Assembly: GCA_910587025.1 (NCBI GenBank)
Contig: CAJUKR010000017.1
Location: 1-30,078 of the forward strand
Source: an uncultured Christensenellaceae bacterium
GTDB taxonomy: Bacteria > Bacillota > Clostridia > Christensenellales > Pumilibacteraceae
DNA: 30,078 nt
Direction of reading: 5' to 3'
The notes under the pieces: model-generated
Databases searched by the model: none
What the model was told of the DNA's origin: nothing
The model's input: the letters and a program-made list of their open reading frames with translations, nothing else
Position numbers and translations under genes: made by a program
Shown: positions 1-8,007 of the stretch, in pieces
Layout of the letters: each line of letters opens with the position of its first letter
Numbering within the stretch: the first letter of the stretch is position 1

Positions 1-1
1 T

Positions 2-151
2 TACGATAAAAAGATAGAAGAGTACCGAGAGAGACGAATAGAAGAGATGCGACAAGAGGAAGAGGAGAAGCAAAAGCAACAAAACGTTACCGCCGATACA
101 ACAGATACCACAGACACAATCGAAAGCGATATAGATAAATCCGAAGAATAA
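2..151 (+). CDS. C-terminal tail of an unidentified protein (partial)
   Basis: An open frame runs in from the left edge of the window and ends at a TAA, giving the last 49 residues of a protein. The tail is extremely charged (a Glu/Arg/Lys/Gln-rich stretch), then turns into a Thr/Asp-rich low-complexity end, and looks like a disordered or coiled C-terminus. Such tails occur on YidC-type insertases, which often lie near mnmE, but nothing here proves that. A strong hairpin follows the stop directly, which supports this being a real gene end. The family is not identified. Confidence 0.5.
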   Translation, partial: YDKKIEEYRERRIEEMRQEEEEKQKQQNVTADTTDTTDTIESDIDKSEE

Positions 152-163
152 TCATCAATAATT

Positions 164-201
164 ACACACAAGCGGCAGGATTACACCTGCCGCTTGTGTG
201 T
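164..201. terminator. Perfect 16-bp hairpin, probable terminator of the upstream gene
   Basis: Left arm 164-179 pairs perfectly with right arm 186-201 around the 6-nt loop ATTACA. The stem is GC-rich in its centre (GCGGCAGG). It starts 12 nt after the preceding stop. It lacks a clean T-run on either strand (the + strand continues TATAAAAAGGG), so it is not a textbook intrinsic terminator. Confidence 0.65.
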
Positions 202-271
202 ATAAAAAGGGCATTGACGCATATACGACAAGAAATATACTTGACGATTTTTATAAACTTCGTCTATTTCG

Positions 272-300
272 TTGTTCTCGGGCGAGCGGTGTGATATACT
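272..300 (+). promoter_or_regulatory. mnmE promoter, leaderless arrangement
   Basis: TTGTTC (272-277) and TATACT (295-300) are separated by exactly 17 nt. The ATG of mnmE begins 8 nt after the last base of the -10, so the expected transcription start falls on or next to the A of the start codon. The only purine-rich stretch (GAAAGG, 301-306) is one nucleotide from the ATG, too close to act as a normal ribosome binding site. Confidence 0.65.
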
Positions 301-307
301 GAAAGGC

Positions 308-1609
308 ATGAAAGATCAGACGAAAACGATAGTTGCGTTGTCTACGCCTGCGGGCAGGGGCGCGATTGCTATAATACGTTTGTCGGGAGCGCGTTCGCAC
401 GAACTGCTTCGGGAGTTGTTCCGTCCGTTCGGAACACTTTCGCCCAATGTTCTGACGCTCGGAATAATAGACGCCGACGGCGTGCGCGACAAAGTCATGG
501 CGGTGATTTTTTCCGCGCCGAAGAGTTATACGGGCGAAGATATGGCGGAAGTGCATTGTCACGGATCGCCCGAGATTGCTACGCGAATAATACGCGGTTT
601 TATCGCTCACGGAGCCGTTGCGGCGGAACCCGGCGAGTTTACGAAGCGTGCGTTTCTTGCCGGCAAACTTTCACTCGACGAAGCGGAAGCGGTAGGCGAT
701 CTCATTGCCGCGCAGTCCGCGTCGCAGATCAACGCCGCATTCGATGCAATGCAGGGGCGTGTAAGCGGCGAAATAACCGCGGTATACGATGCTGTGCTCG
801 AGGTCGTCGGCGCATTCGAAGCGGCGGTGGATTATCCCGAAGAGGATATAGAGGAACAGACTGCCGAAGAAGCGCGCGGCAGACTGACTGCGGCGTACGG
901 AAGGCTGAAAGCGCTTGCCGACACCTATGCCGACGGAGAAAAGATACGCGGCGGTGTACGCGTTGCGATAGTCGGGGTGCCCAATGCGGGCAAGAGCAGT
1001 CTGCTCAATCGCTTGCTCGGTCGCGCGCGGGCGATCGTGACGGCGAACGCAGGAACGACGAGAGATACGATCGAAGAATCGTACGAATACAAAGGCGTGC
1101 TTTTCACGCTCGTGGATACGGCGGGTATACGTGAAACCGCGGACGAAGCGGAGCGCGCGGGCGTCGAGCGCAGCGCGTCGGCGGCAAAGACGGCGCATAT
1201 AGTGCTTCGGGTCACCGATCTGACTTCTCCGTCTACGGTCGGAGTGGAAACTTCGGGAAAGATAATCGATGTGTATAACAAATCCGATCTTGTCGATGCG
1301 AAGCCGATCGGCATTGTGATCTCCGCAGCTACGGGAGAGGGGATAGACGATTTGCGCGAAGCGATATATTCGCATGCCATAAGCGGTTCCGCGGACGGCT
1401 ACGGTCTGACCGATGCGAGGCATTACGACCTCGTGCTTTCCGCGCTCGGCGAGCTTTCCGCCGCGCTCGGCGAGTTGGGCGAAGTCCCGCTCGATTGCGT
1501 GCTCGTGGGATTGAAGAACGCATTGCATTTCCTCGGTTCGGTCACGGGCGCAAACGCGACAGAGGATGTCATCGACAATATTTTTTCGAAATTCTGCGTG
1601 GGAAAATAG
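308..1609 (+). CDS. mnmE: tRNA modification GTPase MnmE (TrmE)
   Basis: MnmE works with MnmG to install the cmnm5/nm5 group on U34 of certain tRNAs. The N-terminal folate-binding domain is recognisable (TIVALSTPAGRGAIAIIRLSG at the start, then YTGEDMAEVHCHG). The inserted G domain follows, with P-loop GVPNAGKSS, DTAG switch and NKSD base-recognition motif. The protein ends in FCVGK, the C(I/L/V)GK motif carrying the cysteine found in bacterial MnmE. The length of 433 residues is slightly short for the family (about 450-460). The ATG at 308 is chosen because the conserved N-terminus begins there; upstream in-frame codons at 272 would add residues unlike the family. It has its own promoter with no ribosome binding site at normal spacing, and mnmG is not the next gene. 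Confidence 0.96.
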   Translation: MKDQTKTIVALSTPAGRGAIAIIRLSGARSHELLRELFRPFGTLSPNVLTLGIIDADGVRDKVMAVIFSAPKSYTGEDMAEVHCHGSPEIATRIIRGFIAHGAVAAEPGEFTKRAFLAGKLSLDEAEAVGDLIAAQSASQINAAFDAMQGRVSGEITAVYDAVLEVVGAFEAAVDYPEEDIEEQTAEEARGRLTAAYGRLKALADTYADGEKIRGGVRVAIVGVPNAGKSSLLNRLLGRARAIVTANAGTTRDTIEESYEYKGVLFTLVDTAGIRETADEAERAGVERSASAAKTAHIVLRVTDLTSPSTVGVETSGKIIDVYNKSDLVDAKPIGIVISAATGEGIDDLREAIYSHAISGSADGYGLTDARHYDLVLSALGELSAALGELGEVPLDCVLVGLKNALHFLGSVTGANATEDVIDNIFSKFCVGK

Positions 1610-1652
1610 CGGGCTTAAGCGCCTTATACGGCAAAAAACAATATATGTTTCG

Positions 1653-1685
1653 AAAGCGGCGGCAAGTTCCGCCGCTTTTGTGCTT
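1653..1685 (+). terminator. Intrinsic terminator after mnmE
   Basis: AAAGCGGCGG (1653-1662) pairs perfectly with CCGCCGCTTT (1669-1678) around the loop CAAGTT, followed by TTGTGCTTTC. It starts 44 nt after the mnmE stop, and transcription of mnmE would end here. Confidence 0.8.
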
Positions 1686-1796
1686 TCATGAGAAAATATA
1701 GCCTAAAAGACGCATTTGTCGTTTTCGGCATCGTTTGCAAATCGGATAATTATCGTCGCAGAGGGGTAAAAGAGGGCGTTAAAACGCATTTTATAA

Positions 1797-1882
1797 AAAT
1801 TAACAAGGTTAATTTATCGAAATTCGCTTAAAACGCTTTATTTTTTCGAGCGGAAATGTTATAATATGTAAAATACAAGGAG
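1797..1882 (+). promoter_or_regulatory. gyrB promoter region with an inverted repeat
   Basis: A perfect -10 hexamer TATAAT lies at 1860-1865. At the matching distance the -35 is poor (TTTATT around 1837-1842), so an activator or upstream element may help. Upstream is a perfect inverted repeat AAATTAAC-AAG-GTTAATTT (1797-1815). Two copies of TTAAAACGC lie at 1779-1787 and 1828-1836. The ribosome binding site AAGGAG (1877-1882) is 6 nt from the gyrB ATG. The remaining 1686-1796 stretch shows no gene. Confidence 0.6.
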
Positions 1883-1888
1883 ACTGAA

Positions 1889-3823
1889 ATGGAAGAAAAG
1901 GTCAAAGGCAGTTATACCGCCGATAATATCCAGGTGCTCGAAGGGCTCGATCCCGTCAGAAAACGCCCGGGTATGTATATCGGTTCGACGGACGAGAGGG
2001 GTCTGCATCATCTCATCGTCGAAGTTGTCGACAATGCCGTCGACGAAGCGCTCGCCGGTTATTGCGACACCTGCACGGTGGAAATAGCTCGGGACGGAAG
2101 CGTATCGATCACCGATAACGGCAGAGGAATCCCCGTAGGAAAGAAACAGATCGTCAAAAACGGCAAGACTGTCGAGGTTTCCGCGGTCGAGGTCGTAATG
2201 ACGCACCTTCACGCAGGCGGCAAGTTCGGCGGCGGAGGATATAACGTGTCCGGCGGTCTGCACGGCGTCGGCGTTACCGTCGTCAACGCGCTTTCCGAGT
2301 GGCTCGATGTCGAAGTCTGCCGCGAAGGCAAGATCCATCGTCAGCGTTTCAACCGCGGCGTTCCGATGAAAGATCTCGAGATCATAGGCAAGACCGACAG
2401 GACGGGAACGAAAGTCTCTTTCATGCCCGACGCCGATATCTTCGAAACGGTCGAATTCAATTACGACACGGTGCGTACCCGCCTGCGCGAGGTCGCATAC
2501 CTCAACAAGGGATTTACCGTCAATCTTATCGACAACCGCGACGGACGGGAAAAGAACGAAACATTCAAGTTCGACAACGGTATTCTCGATTTCGTCGAAT
2601 ATCTCAACCGTAATAAAGAAACGCTTTTCCCTCAGGCGTTGTATATAGAAAAGAAACTCTCGGACAGCGAAGTCGAGATCGCGATGCAGTATAACGACGG
2701 CTATAACGAGAATATTTACGCTTACGCAAACAACATAAACACCGAAGAGGGCGGTACGCATCTCGACGGTTTCCGCAATACGCTTACCAAAATACTCAAC
2801 GATTATGCACATAAGAACGGCATGATGAAGGACGACGACAAGCTTTCGGGCGAGGACGTCCGCGAAGGCATAATCGCGATCATTTCGGTCAAGCTCAAGA
2901 ATCCGCAGTTCGAGGGTCAGACCAAGACCAAGCTCGGCAACAGCGAGATGCGCGCGATCGTTTCCAAAGTCCTGACCGACGGACTGGGAACGTATCTCGA
3001 GGAAAACCCGCAGCAGGCGAAAGAGCTTGTGCTCAAGACGATAACCGCGGCTCACGCCCGCGACGCGGCAAGAAACGCGCGCGAACTGACCCGCCGTAAA
3101 GGCGTGCTCGAAAGCTCGACGCTTCCGGGCAAACTCGCCGACTGTTCCGACCGCGACCCGTCGAGTACCGAGATATATATCGTCGAGGGCGACTCCGCAG
3201 GCGGCACGGCAAAGCAGGGCAGAGACCGCCGTTTCCAGGCGATACTTCCGCTTCGCGGCAAGATACTCAACGTACAGAAAGCCCGGCTTCACCGCATACT
3301 CGAAAATGCCGAGATCAAAGCCATGATCACCGCGTTCGGTTGCGGTATAGGCGACGAGTTCGACGAGTCGAAACTGCGTTACGACAAGATCATATGTATG
3401 ACCGACGCGGACGTGGACGGATCGCATATACGAATACTGCTCCTGACGTTCTTCTACAACTTCATGCGTCCGCTCATTGAAAAAGGGCATGTATACAGCG
3501 CGATGCCGCCGCTTTACAAGATAAGCAAGGGTAAGCGCGTGGAATACGCTTATACCGATCCAGAGCTTGCGAGCAAGCTGGACGAAATGGGTCGAAAAGG
3601 CTGCGAAGTACAGCGGTATAAGGGTCTTGGCGAGATGAGTAAAGATCAGCTTTGGGAAACGACAATGAGTCCCGAGCATCGTACGCTCATTCGCATAACC
3701 ATGGACGACGCCTTCGAAGCGGACGAGATATTCTCGACGCTTATGGGCGATCAGCCCGAGCTTCGCCGTAAATTCATAGAAGAAAACGCGAAACTGATCG
3801 AAACGAAAGATCTCGACGTATAA
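1889..3823 (+). CDS. gyrB: DNA gyrase subunit B
   Basis: This is the ATPase subunit of DNA gyrase, which with GyrA introduces negative supercoils. At 644 residues it has the usual Firmicute length without the insert of E. coli GyrB. GHKL ATPase motifs are in order: VVDNAVDEALAG near the start, then DNGRGIP and GGLHGVGV. The transducer domain follows. The TOPRIM domain carries EGDSAGG, PLRGKILNV and TDADVDGSHI (metal-binding aspartates), and the C-terminal part has QRYKGLGEM. The start is fixed by AAGGAG 6 nt upstream. gyrA follows after 13 nt, so the two are cotranscribed. ParE is excluded by the pairing with a clear GyrA and by overall motif agreement with GyrB. Confidence 0.98.
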   Translation: MEEKVKGSYTADNIQVLEGLDPVRKRPGMYIGSTDERGLHHLIVEVVDNAVDEALAGYCDTCTVEIARDGSVSITDNGRGIPVGKKQIVKNGKTVEVSAVEVVMTHLHAGGKFGGGGYNVSGGLHGVGVTVVNALSEWLDVEVCREGKIHRQRFNRGVPMKDLEIIGKTDRTGTKVSFMPDADIFETVEFNYDTVRTRLREVAYLNKGFTVNLIDNRDGREKNETFKFDNGILDFVEYLNRNKETLFPQALYIEKKLSDSEVEIAMQYNDGYNENIYAYANNINTEEGGTHLDGFRNTLTKILNDYAHKNGMMKDDDKLSGEDVREGIIAIISVKLKNPQFEGQTKTKLGNSEMRAIVSKVLTDGLGTYLEENPQQAKELVLKTITAAHARDAARNARELTRRKGVLESSTLPGKLADCSDRDPSSTEIYIVEGDSAGGTAKQGRDRRFQAILPLRGKILNVQKARLHRILENAEIKAMITAFGCGIGDEFDESKLRYDKIICMTDADVDGSHIRILLLTFFYNFMRPLIEKGHVYSAMPPLYKISKGKRVEYAYTDPELASKLDEMGRKGCEVQRYKGLGEMSKDQLWETTMSPEHRTLIRITMDDAFEADEIFSTLMGDQPELRRKFIEENAKLIETKDLDV

Positions 3824-3836
3824 GGAGCAGAAGGAC

Positions 3837-6323
3837 ATGGCTGTAAAAAAAGACGAGAAACCCAGAGTTCCCGATAATACCAAATTCCTGAACGTAAAAC
3901 TGAACGACGAGATGAAGCAGTCGTTCATCGCCTACGCAATGGCGGTCAACGTTTCGCGCGCCATACCTGACGTTCGAGACGGACTGAAGCCCGTTCACCG
4001 CAGAATACTTTACGCGATGAACGAACTGGGCATAACTTCGGATAAACCTTATCGTAAGTGTGCGAGAATAGTCGGCGACGTTCTCGGTAAGTATCATCCG
4101 CACGGCGATTCGTCGGTATACGACGCGCTCGTCCGTCTTGCGCAGGACTTCTCTATAAGAGAGCCGCTCGTGGACGGGCAGGGTAACTTCGGTTCGGTAG
4201 ACGGAGACCCCGCCGCCGCTATGCGATACACCGAAGCCAAACTTTCCAAGATTGCGAGCGAGATGCTTCGCGACATAGACAAGGAAACGGTGGACTGGCA
4301 GGGCAACTTCGACGAAACGCTCGAAGAACCAACCGTGCTTCCCGCACGTTTCCCGAACCTGCTCGTAAACGGATCGGACGGTATAGCGGTCGGTATGGCG
4401 ACCAACATTCCGCCGCATAACCTCGGCGAGGTTATCGACGGCGTGTGCGCGCTGATCGACAATCCCGAGATCACCGTAGACGAGCTTATGAAGTGCGTGC
4501 CCGCTCCCGATTTCCCGACGGGTGGTCTGATCATGGGTCGCGCGAACGTGCGTTGCGCGTACCGTACGGGACGCGGCGGCATCGTTATGCGCGCAAAGAC
4601 CGAGATCGAAGAATATTCTTCCGAACGCGGCGGCATGCGTTCGCGCATTATCGTTACCGAATTGCCTTACCAGGTAAATAAAGCGCTGCTCATAAAATCG
4701 ATCGCAGACCTCGTAAAGGACAAGAAGATCGAAGGCATATCCGACGTCAAAGAGGAATCGGACAGAGACGGTATGCGCATAGTAATCGAGGTCAAGCGCG
4801 ACGCTCAGCCGCAGGTCGTTCTCAATATGCTGTACAAGCACACGAACCTTCAGGTGTCTGGCGGTATCATCTTCCTTGCGCTCGTTAACGGCGAGCCGAA
4901 GATCGTCAATCTCAAAGAGATGCTGTACTGGTATCTCGAGCATCAGAAGGATATCGTTACGCGCCGCACGCGTTACGATCTCGAAAGAGCGCAGGAGCGC
5001 GAACATATCGTCGAAGGTCTTGTCAAAGCGCAGGAGAATATCGACGAGGTCGTCAACATAATCAAGACGAGCCGCGATCGCTATGAAGCGGGCGAAAAGC
5101 TCATGAGCACGTTCTATCTTTCGGATAAGCAGGCGAACGCCATACTCGATATGCGTTTGTCCCGACTTACTTCGCTCGAAGTCGAATCGCTTCGTCGCGA
5201 ACTTGCCGAACTCGAAGAAAAGATCGCGGATTTCAAGAGCATTCTGAACAACCCGTCTCGCGTTCTCGATATAATAAAGACGGAACTTCTCGAAGTCAAA
5301 GACAAATACAATACGCCGAGAAAGACGGAGCTTTGCATAGATTACGACGAGATCGACATCGGCGATCTGATTGAAAAAGAGGACGTTGTCGTATCGATGA
5401 CGCACTTCGGTTATATCAAGCGTTTGCCCGTCACCGAGTATAAGCCTCAGCACCGCGGAGGAAAGGGCATAACCGCGCATAAGCCGAAGGAAGAGGATTT
5501 CGTCGAAACGATGCTCACGACGTGCACGCACGACAATCTTATGTTCTTTACGAACAAGGGTCGCGTGTACTGCATAAAAGCGTACGAAGTGCCCGAAGCG
5601 GCGCGTGCGACGCGTGGCAGAGCGATAGTCAATCTGCTTCAGCTCACCGAAGAAGAGAAAGTCACCGCCGTGATTCCTCTCACCGAGGATCAGACAAAGG
5701 GCAACCTGATGATGGCGACCAAGTTCGGCATGATCAAGAAGACCCCCGTCGATCAGTTCGCGAAGATAAGAAAGGGCGGCAAGATCGCCATCGCGCTCAA
5801 CGAAGGCGACGAACTCATAAGCGTTCAGTTTACGGGCGGACGCGACGAACTTCTCATCGCGTCGTCGTCGGGTAAGTGCATACGCTTCTCCGAGGACGAT
5901 GTCCGCGCTATGGGACGCGATACCATGGGCGTGCGTTCGATGCGTCTGGACGCAGGCGAAGCCGTCGTGGATATGACCGTCGTTTATTCCGGTTGCGAAG
6001 TCCTGACCGTGTCGCAGTACGGTTACGGCAAACGCACGGATATCGACGAATACCGTTTGCAGTCGCGCGGCGGCAAGGGCGTCAAAGCGGGCGTATTCAA
6101 TGCGCAGACGGGTAAGCTCGTAAATCTCAAACTTATTTCTCCCGACGACGATATTATGCTGATCGCCGACAACGGTACGATCATACGTCTTCGCGCCAAA
6201 GAGGTTTCCAAGATCTCCCGCGATACGCGCGGAGTGCGCATGATGAAAGTCAAGGGCGAAGGTCAGGTCGTTTGCGTCGCCAAGGCTCAGCCGTACGACG
6301 ACGAAGAAGAAATCGAAGAATAA
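3837..6323 (+). CDS. gyrA: DNA gyrase subunit A
   Basis: This is the DNA-cleaving subunit of gyrase, 828 residues, full length. The N-terminal winged-helix region reads RAIPDVRDGLKPVHRRIL. The catalytic tyrosine is Tyr131 in AAAMRYTEAKL. The C-terminal beta-pinwheel contains a GyrA-box-like QHRGGKGI and a second QSRGGKGV. In the quinolone-resistance region, HPHGDSSVYDALV places Ser92 and Asp96 at the positions of E. coli Ser83 and Asp87, so the sensitive-type residues are present. AAGGAG at 3822-3827 overlaps the gyrB stop codon and lies 9 nt from the ATG, consistent with coupled translation. The C-terminus is an acidic tail (DDEEEIEE), common in gyrase A. Confidence 0.98.
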   Translation: MAVKKDEKPRVPDNTKFLNVKLNDEMKQSFIAYAMAVNVSRAIPDVRDGLKPVHRRILYAMNELGITSDKPYRKCARIVGDVLGKYHPHGDSSVYDALVRLAQDFSIREPLVDGQGNFGSVDGDPAAAMRYTEAKLSKIASEMLRDIDKETVDWQGNFDETLEEPTVLPARFPNLLVNGSDGIAVGMATNIPPHNLGEVIDGVCALIDNPEITVDELMKCVPAPDFPTGGLIMGRANVRCAYRTGRGGIVMRAKTEIEEYSSERGGMRSRIIVTELPYQVNKALLIKSIADLVKDKKIEGISDVKEESDRDGMRIVIEVKRDAQPQVVLNMLYKHTNLQVSGGIIFLALVNGEPKIVNLKEMLYWYLEHQKDIVTRRTRYDLERAQEREHIVEGLVKAQENIDEVVNIIKTSRDRYEAGEKLMSTFYLSDKQANAILDMRLSRLTSLEVESLRRELAELEEKIADFKSILNNPSRVLDIIKTELLEVKDKYNTPRKTELCIDYDEIDIGDLIEKEDVVVSMTHFGYIKRLPVTEYKPQHRGGKGITAHKPKEEDFVETMLTTCTHDNLMFFTNKGRVYCIKAYEVPEAARATRGRAIVNLLQLTEEEKVTAVIPLTEDQTKGNLMMATKFGMIKKTPVDQFAKIRKGGKIAIALNEGDELISVQFTGGRDELLIASSSGKCIRFSEDDVRAMGRDTMGVRSMRLDAGEAVVDMTVVYSGCEVLTVSQYGYGKRTDIDEYRLQSRGGKGVKAGVFNAQTGKLVNLKLISPDDDIMLIADNGTIIRLRAKEVSKISRDTRGVRMMKVKGEGQVVCVAKAQPYDDEEEIEE

Positions 6324-6341
6324 AAACGAATAAAGTAAAAG

Positions 6342-6371
6342 CGTCCGTGCATAAAAGCGCGGACGTTTTTC
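6342..6371 (+). terminator. Intrinsic terminator of gyrBA
   Basis: CGTCCGTGC (6342-6350) pairs with GCGCGGACG (6357-6365) with one G-U pair around the loop ATAAAA, followed by TTTTTCC. It lies 19 nt after the gyrA stop. Confidence 0.88.
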
Positions 6372-6421
6372 CATATACCCGGCAAAATTGTCATTTTCGG
6401 CAACATACCGCAAAATAATAT

Positions 6422-6450
6422 TTGCCAAACGTGTTTCGCAGTGCTATACT
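6422..6450 (+). promoter_or_regulatory. mscS promoter, leaderless arrangement
   Basis: TTGCCA (6422-6427) and TATACT (6445-6450) have exactly 17 nt between them. The mscS ATG starts after only six more bases (ATATCT), so the predicted start of transcription is at the start codon and there is no room for a ribosome binding site. Confidence 0.75.
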
Positions 6451-6456
6451 ATATCT

Positions 6457-7284
6457 ATGAGTTTTACGGAAATCTGGAATTCGGTAGTCGACTTTTTCGA
6501 AAATAACGGTTGGTCGATAGTGATCTTTCTCGCGGTTTTGGTCGTGGGAGTCATTATCGTGCGCGCGTTATGTTACGGATTGCATCGTATCCTTCTGAAA
6601 AGCAGGGTGGAAAAAACGCTCGTCGGCTTTATAGTCGCGGTAGCGCGATTCGTTCTTTATCTCGTGCTTGTGTTCGTGCTGGCGGGGATAATGCGCATAG
6701 ATATGACTCCGCTTGCATCCGCGCTGTCCGCCGCGCTCGTCGCGATCGGTCTTGCGCTTCAGAACAGCCTTTCCAACATAGCCAACGGCGTGATCATCAT
6801 ATCCACGCATCCTTTCAAAGAAGGCGATTATGTGGATATAGGCGGCACTGCCGGCACGGTCAGTTCGATCGGCATGTTCGTGACCATGCTTATCACGCCC
6901 GACAATAAAAAAGTCATGCTGACGAACAGCAAGGTCATGGATAATTATATAATCAATTATTCCGACCGTCCGACCCGCCGCGTCGATATGGTTATTTCCG
7001 TGGACTACTCGTCCGACGTGGAAGAGGTAAAACGTGTTCTCCGCAAAGTCACCGATGAGCATCCGCTCATTCTCGACGAGCCCGAACCCAATGTGCGTCT
7101 GCACGAAATGGGGAAAAGCAGTCTGGACTTTATCGTGCGCGTGTGGGTGAACAACGACGACTACTGGAGTGTATACTGGGATCTCAACGAACAGATTTTC
7201 GCTGCGCTCAAAGCCGCCGACATAGAAGTGCCGTTCGATCAGATAGATGTGAACATAAAGAACGATAAGGAGAAGGGGGAGTAA
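6457..7284 (+). CDS. mscS: Small-conductance mechanosensitive channel, MscS family
   Basis: This inner-membrane channel opens under membrane tension to release solutes during osmotic downshock. It has 275 residues, the size of classic MscS. Three hydrophobic segments are visible: about 20-42, 54-78 and the pore helix TM3 about 83-113, which is Ala/Gly-rich (SALSAALVAIGLALQNSLSN) as in MscS. The beta domain begins at HPFKEGDYVDIGGTAGTV, the most recognisable MscS signature, and the C-terminal alpha/beta vestibule ends at residues PFDQIDVNIKND. The ATG at 6457 is chosen because the protein begins there and an excellent promoter ends 6 nt earlier. No Shine-Dalgarno is present. The next gene starts 3 nt after the stop, forming an operon. 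Confidence 0.94.
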   Translation: MSFTEIWNSVVDFFENNGWSIVIFLAVLVVGVIIVRALCYGLHRILLKSRVEKTLVGFIVAVARFVLYLVLVFVLAGIMRIDMTPLASALSAALVAIGLALQNSLSNIANGVIIISTHPFKEGDYVDIGGTAGTVSSIGMFVTMLITPDNKKVMLTNSKVMDNYIINYSDRPTRRVDMVISVDYSSDVEEVKRVLRKVTDEHPLILDEPEPNVRLHEMGKSSLDFIVRVWVNNDDYWSVYWDLNEQIFAALKAADIEVPFDQIDVNIKNDKEKGE

Positions 7285-7287
7285 TTT

Positions 7288-7854
7288 ATGACGACGATTT
7301 TTCAAGTTATCTCCGAGGCCGAGCCTATGCGTTTCAGCGTGACGCTGATAGTGACTCTCGCGTTGTCGCTTCTGCTTCTGATCGTTCTTATTGCTCTTAT
7401 TTTGCCGCGCAAAAAGAGATCTCCCGCGCTTTACGCGCTTAAAATTATGAAGAAAGCGCTTGCCGCCGCCGAAGAGTTCGTCAAGAAACCTTGCGAAGAT
7501 ACGCTTAAAAAGCTCCGCAATGCGGCGCGGTCGGGCGACAGAGCCGTTACCGCGGCGATATATAAAGGACTGGTCGAGCTCAATCCCGTGCGGGAATCGA
7601 ACGACGAAACGGTCAAGATCTGCGGCTGTCTGAAAACTTCGAAAGCGGATGAAAAGACTATGGCAGAGTTTGCGGAGATCGTATACCGAAACACCCTGCA
7701 CGCCATGGGGATAGTCGAAACGCTCGCGGGACACGAAACGAACGACGGACCGCTTGCGCTGTCGGGTATGAGCGGAGCGAAGTCGTATCTCGACTCGGTT
7801 AGAAAAAAGCGATGCGAAACGCCTTCGCCCGAAGAAACGGAAAAAGAAGAATAA
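7288..7854 (+). CDS. Hypothetical membrane-anchored protein
   Basis: I do not recognise a family. The 188-residue product has a short N-terminus, one strongly hydrophobic segment at about residues 16-39, a basic stop (PRKKR), then a soluble, helical Lys/Glu/Ala-rich domain (EEFVKKPCEDTLKKLRNAARSGD). This suggests a single-pass protein with a cytoplasmic domain. The tail is polar and acidic. The ribosome binding site AAGGGGGAG overlaps the mscS stop codon region. With only 3 nt between the genes it must be cotranscribed with mscS and could modulate or accompany that channel; this is inferred from position only. A terminator follows at once. Confidence 0.8.
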   Translation: MTTIFQVISEAEPMRFSVTLIVTLALSLLLLIVLIALILPRKKRSPALYALKIMKKALAAAEEFVKKPCEDTLKKLRNAARSGDRAVTAAIYKGLVELNPVRESNDETVKICGCLKTSKADEKTMAEFAEIVYRNTLHAMGIVETLAGHETNDGPLALSGMSGAKSYLDSVRKKRCETPSPEETEKEE

Positions 7855-7863
7855 AAAGTTATG

Positions 7864-7906
7864 ATCCGCAGACCTTACCGTCCGCGGATTTTCAGTTTCT
7901 TTTTAT
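7864..7906 (+). terminator. Intrinsic terminator of the mscS operon
   Basis: ATCCGCAGAC (7864-7873) pairs with GTCCGCGGAT (7880-7889) with one A-C mismatch around CTTACC. A T-rich tail follows (TTTCAGTTTCTTTTTATT). The tail runs directly into the -35 of the next promoter. Confidence 0.8.
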
Positions 7907-7934
7907 TGACAAAATTTTGCTTATGTTGTATAAT
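7906..7934 (+). promoter_or_regulatory. Consensus sigma-70/SigA promoter of the copA operon
   Basis: TTGACA (7906-7911), exactly 17 nt, then TATAAT (7929-7934): a perfect match to the housekeeping consensus. Such a strong promoter before a metal-efflux gene implies it is held down by a repressor; see the palindrome just downstream. Confidence 0.93.
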
Positions 7935-7945
7935 ATTACAGGATA

Positions 7946-7963
7946 ATTAAACAATTGTTTAAT
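7946..7963. promoter_or_regulatory. Operator-like 18-bp perfect palindrome over the copA transcription start
   Basis: ATTAAACAATTGTTTAAT is a perfect 18-bp palindrome starting 12 nt after the -10, roughly +6 to +23. Its core ACAATTGT fits the ACANNTGT centre of CopY-type cop boxes (TACANNTGTA), while the flanks also suit ArsR/SmtB-type operators. No metalloregulator gene is in the window, so the regulator would act from elsewhere. The role is inferred from position and symmetry. Confidence 0.75.
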
Positions 7964-8007
7964 CGTTTGAAACGCCGACAATTGCGCATAATATTTACGA
8001 GGTAATA

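Noticed and set aside
1859..6428. Very long open frames on the minus strand opposite gyrB and gyrA (about 690 and 880 codons)
   Set aside because: They mirror the codon bias of the genes on the + strand, have no ribosome binding sites, show no family motifs, and the + strand proteins are unmistakable gyrase subunits.
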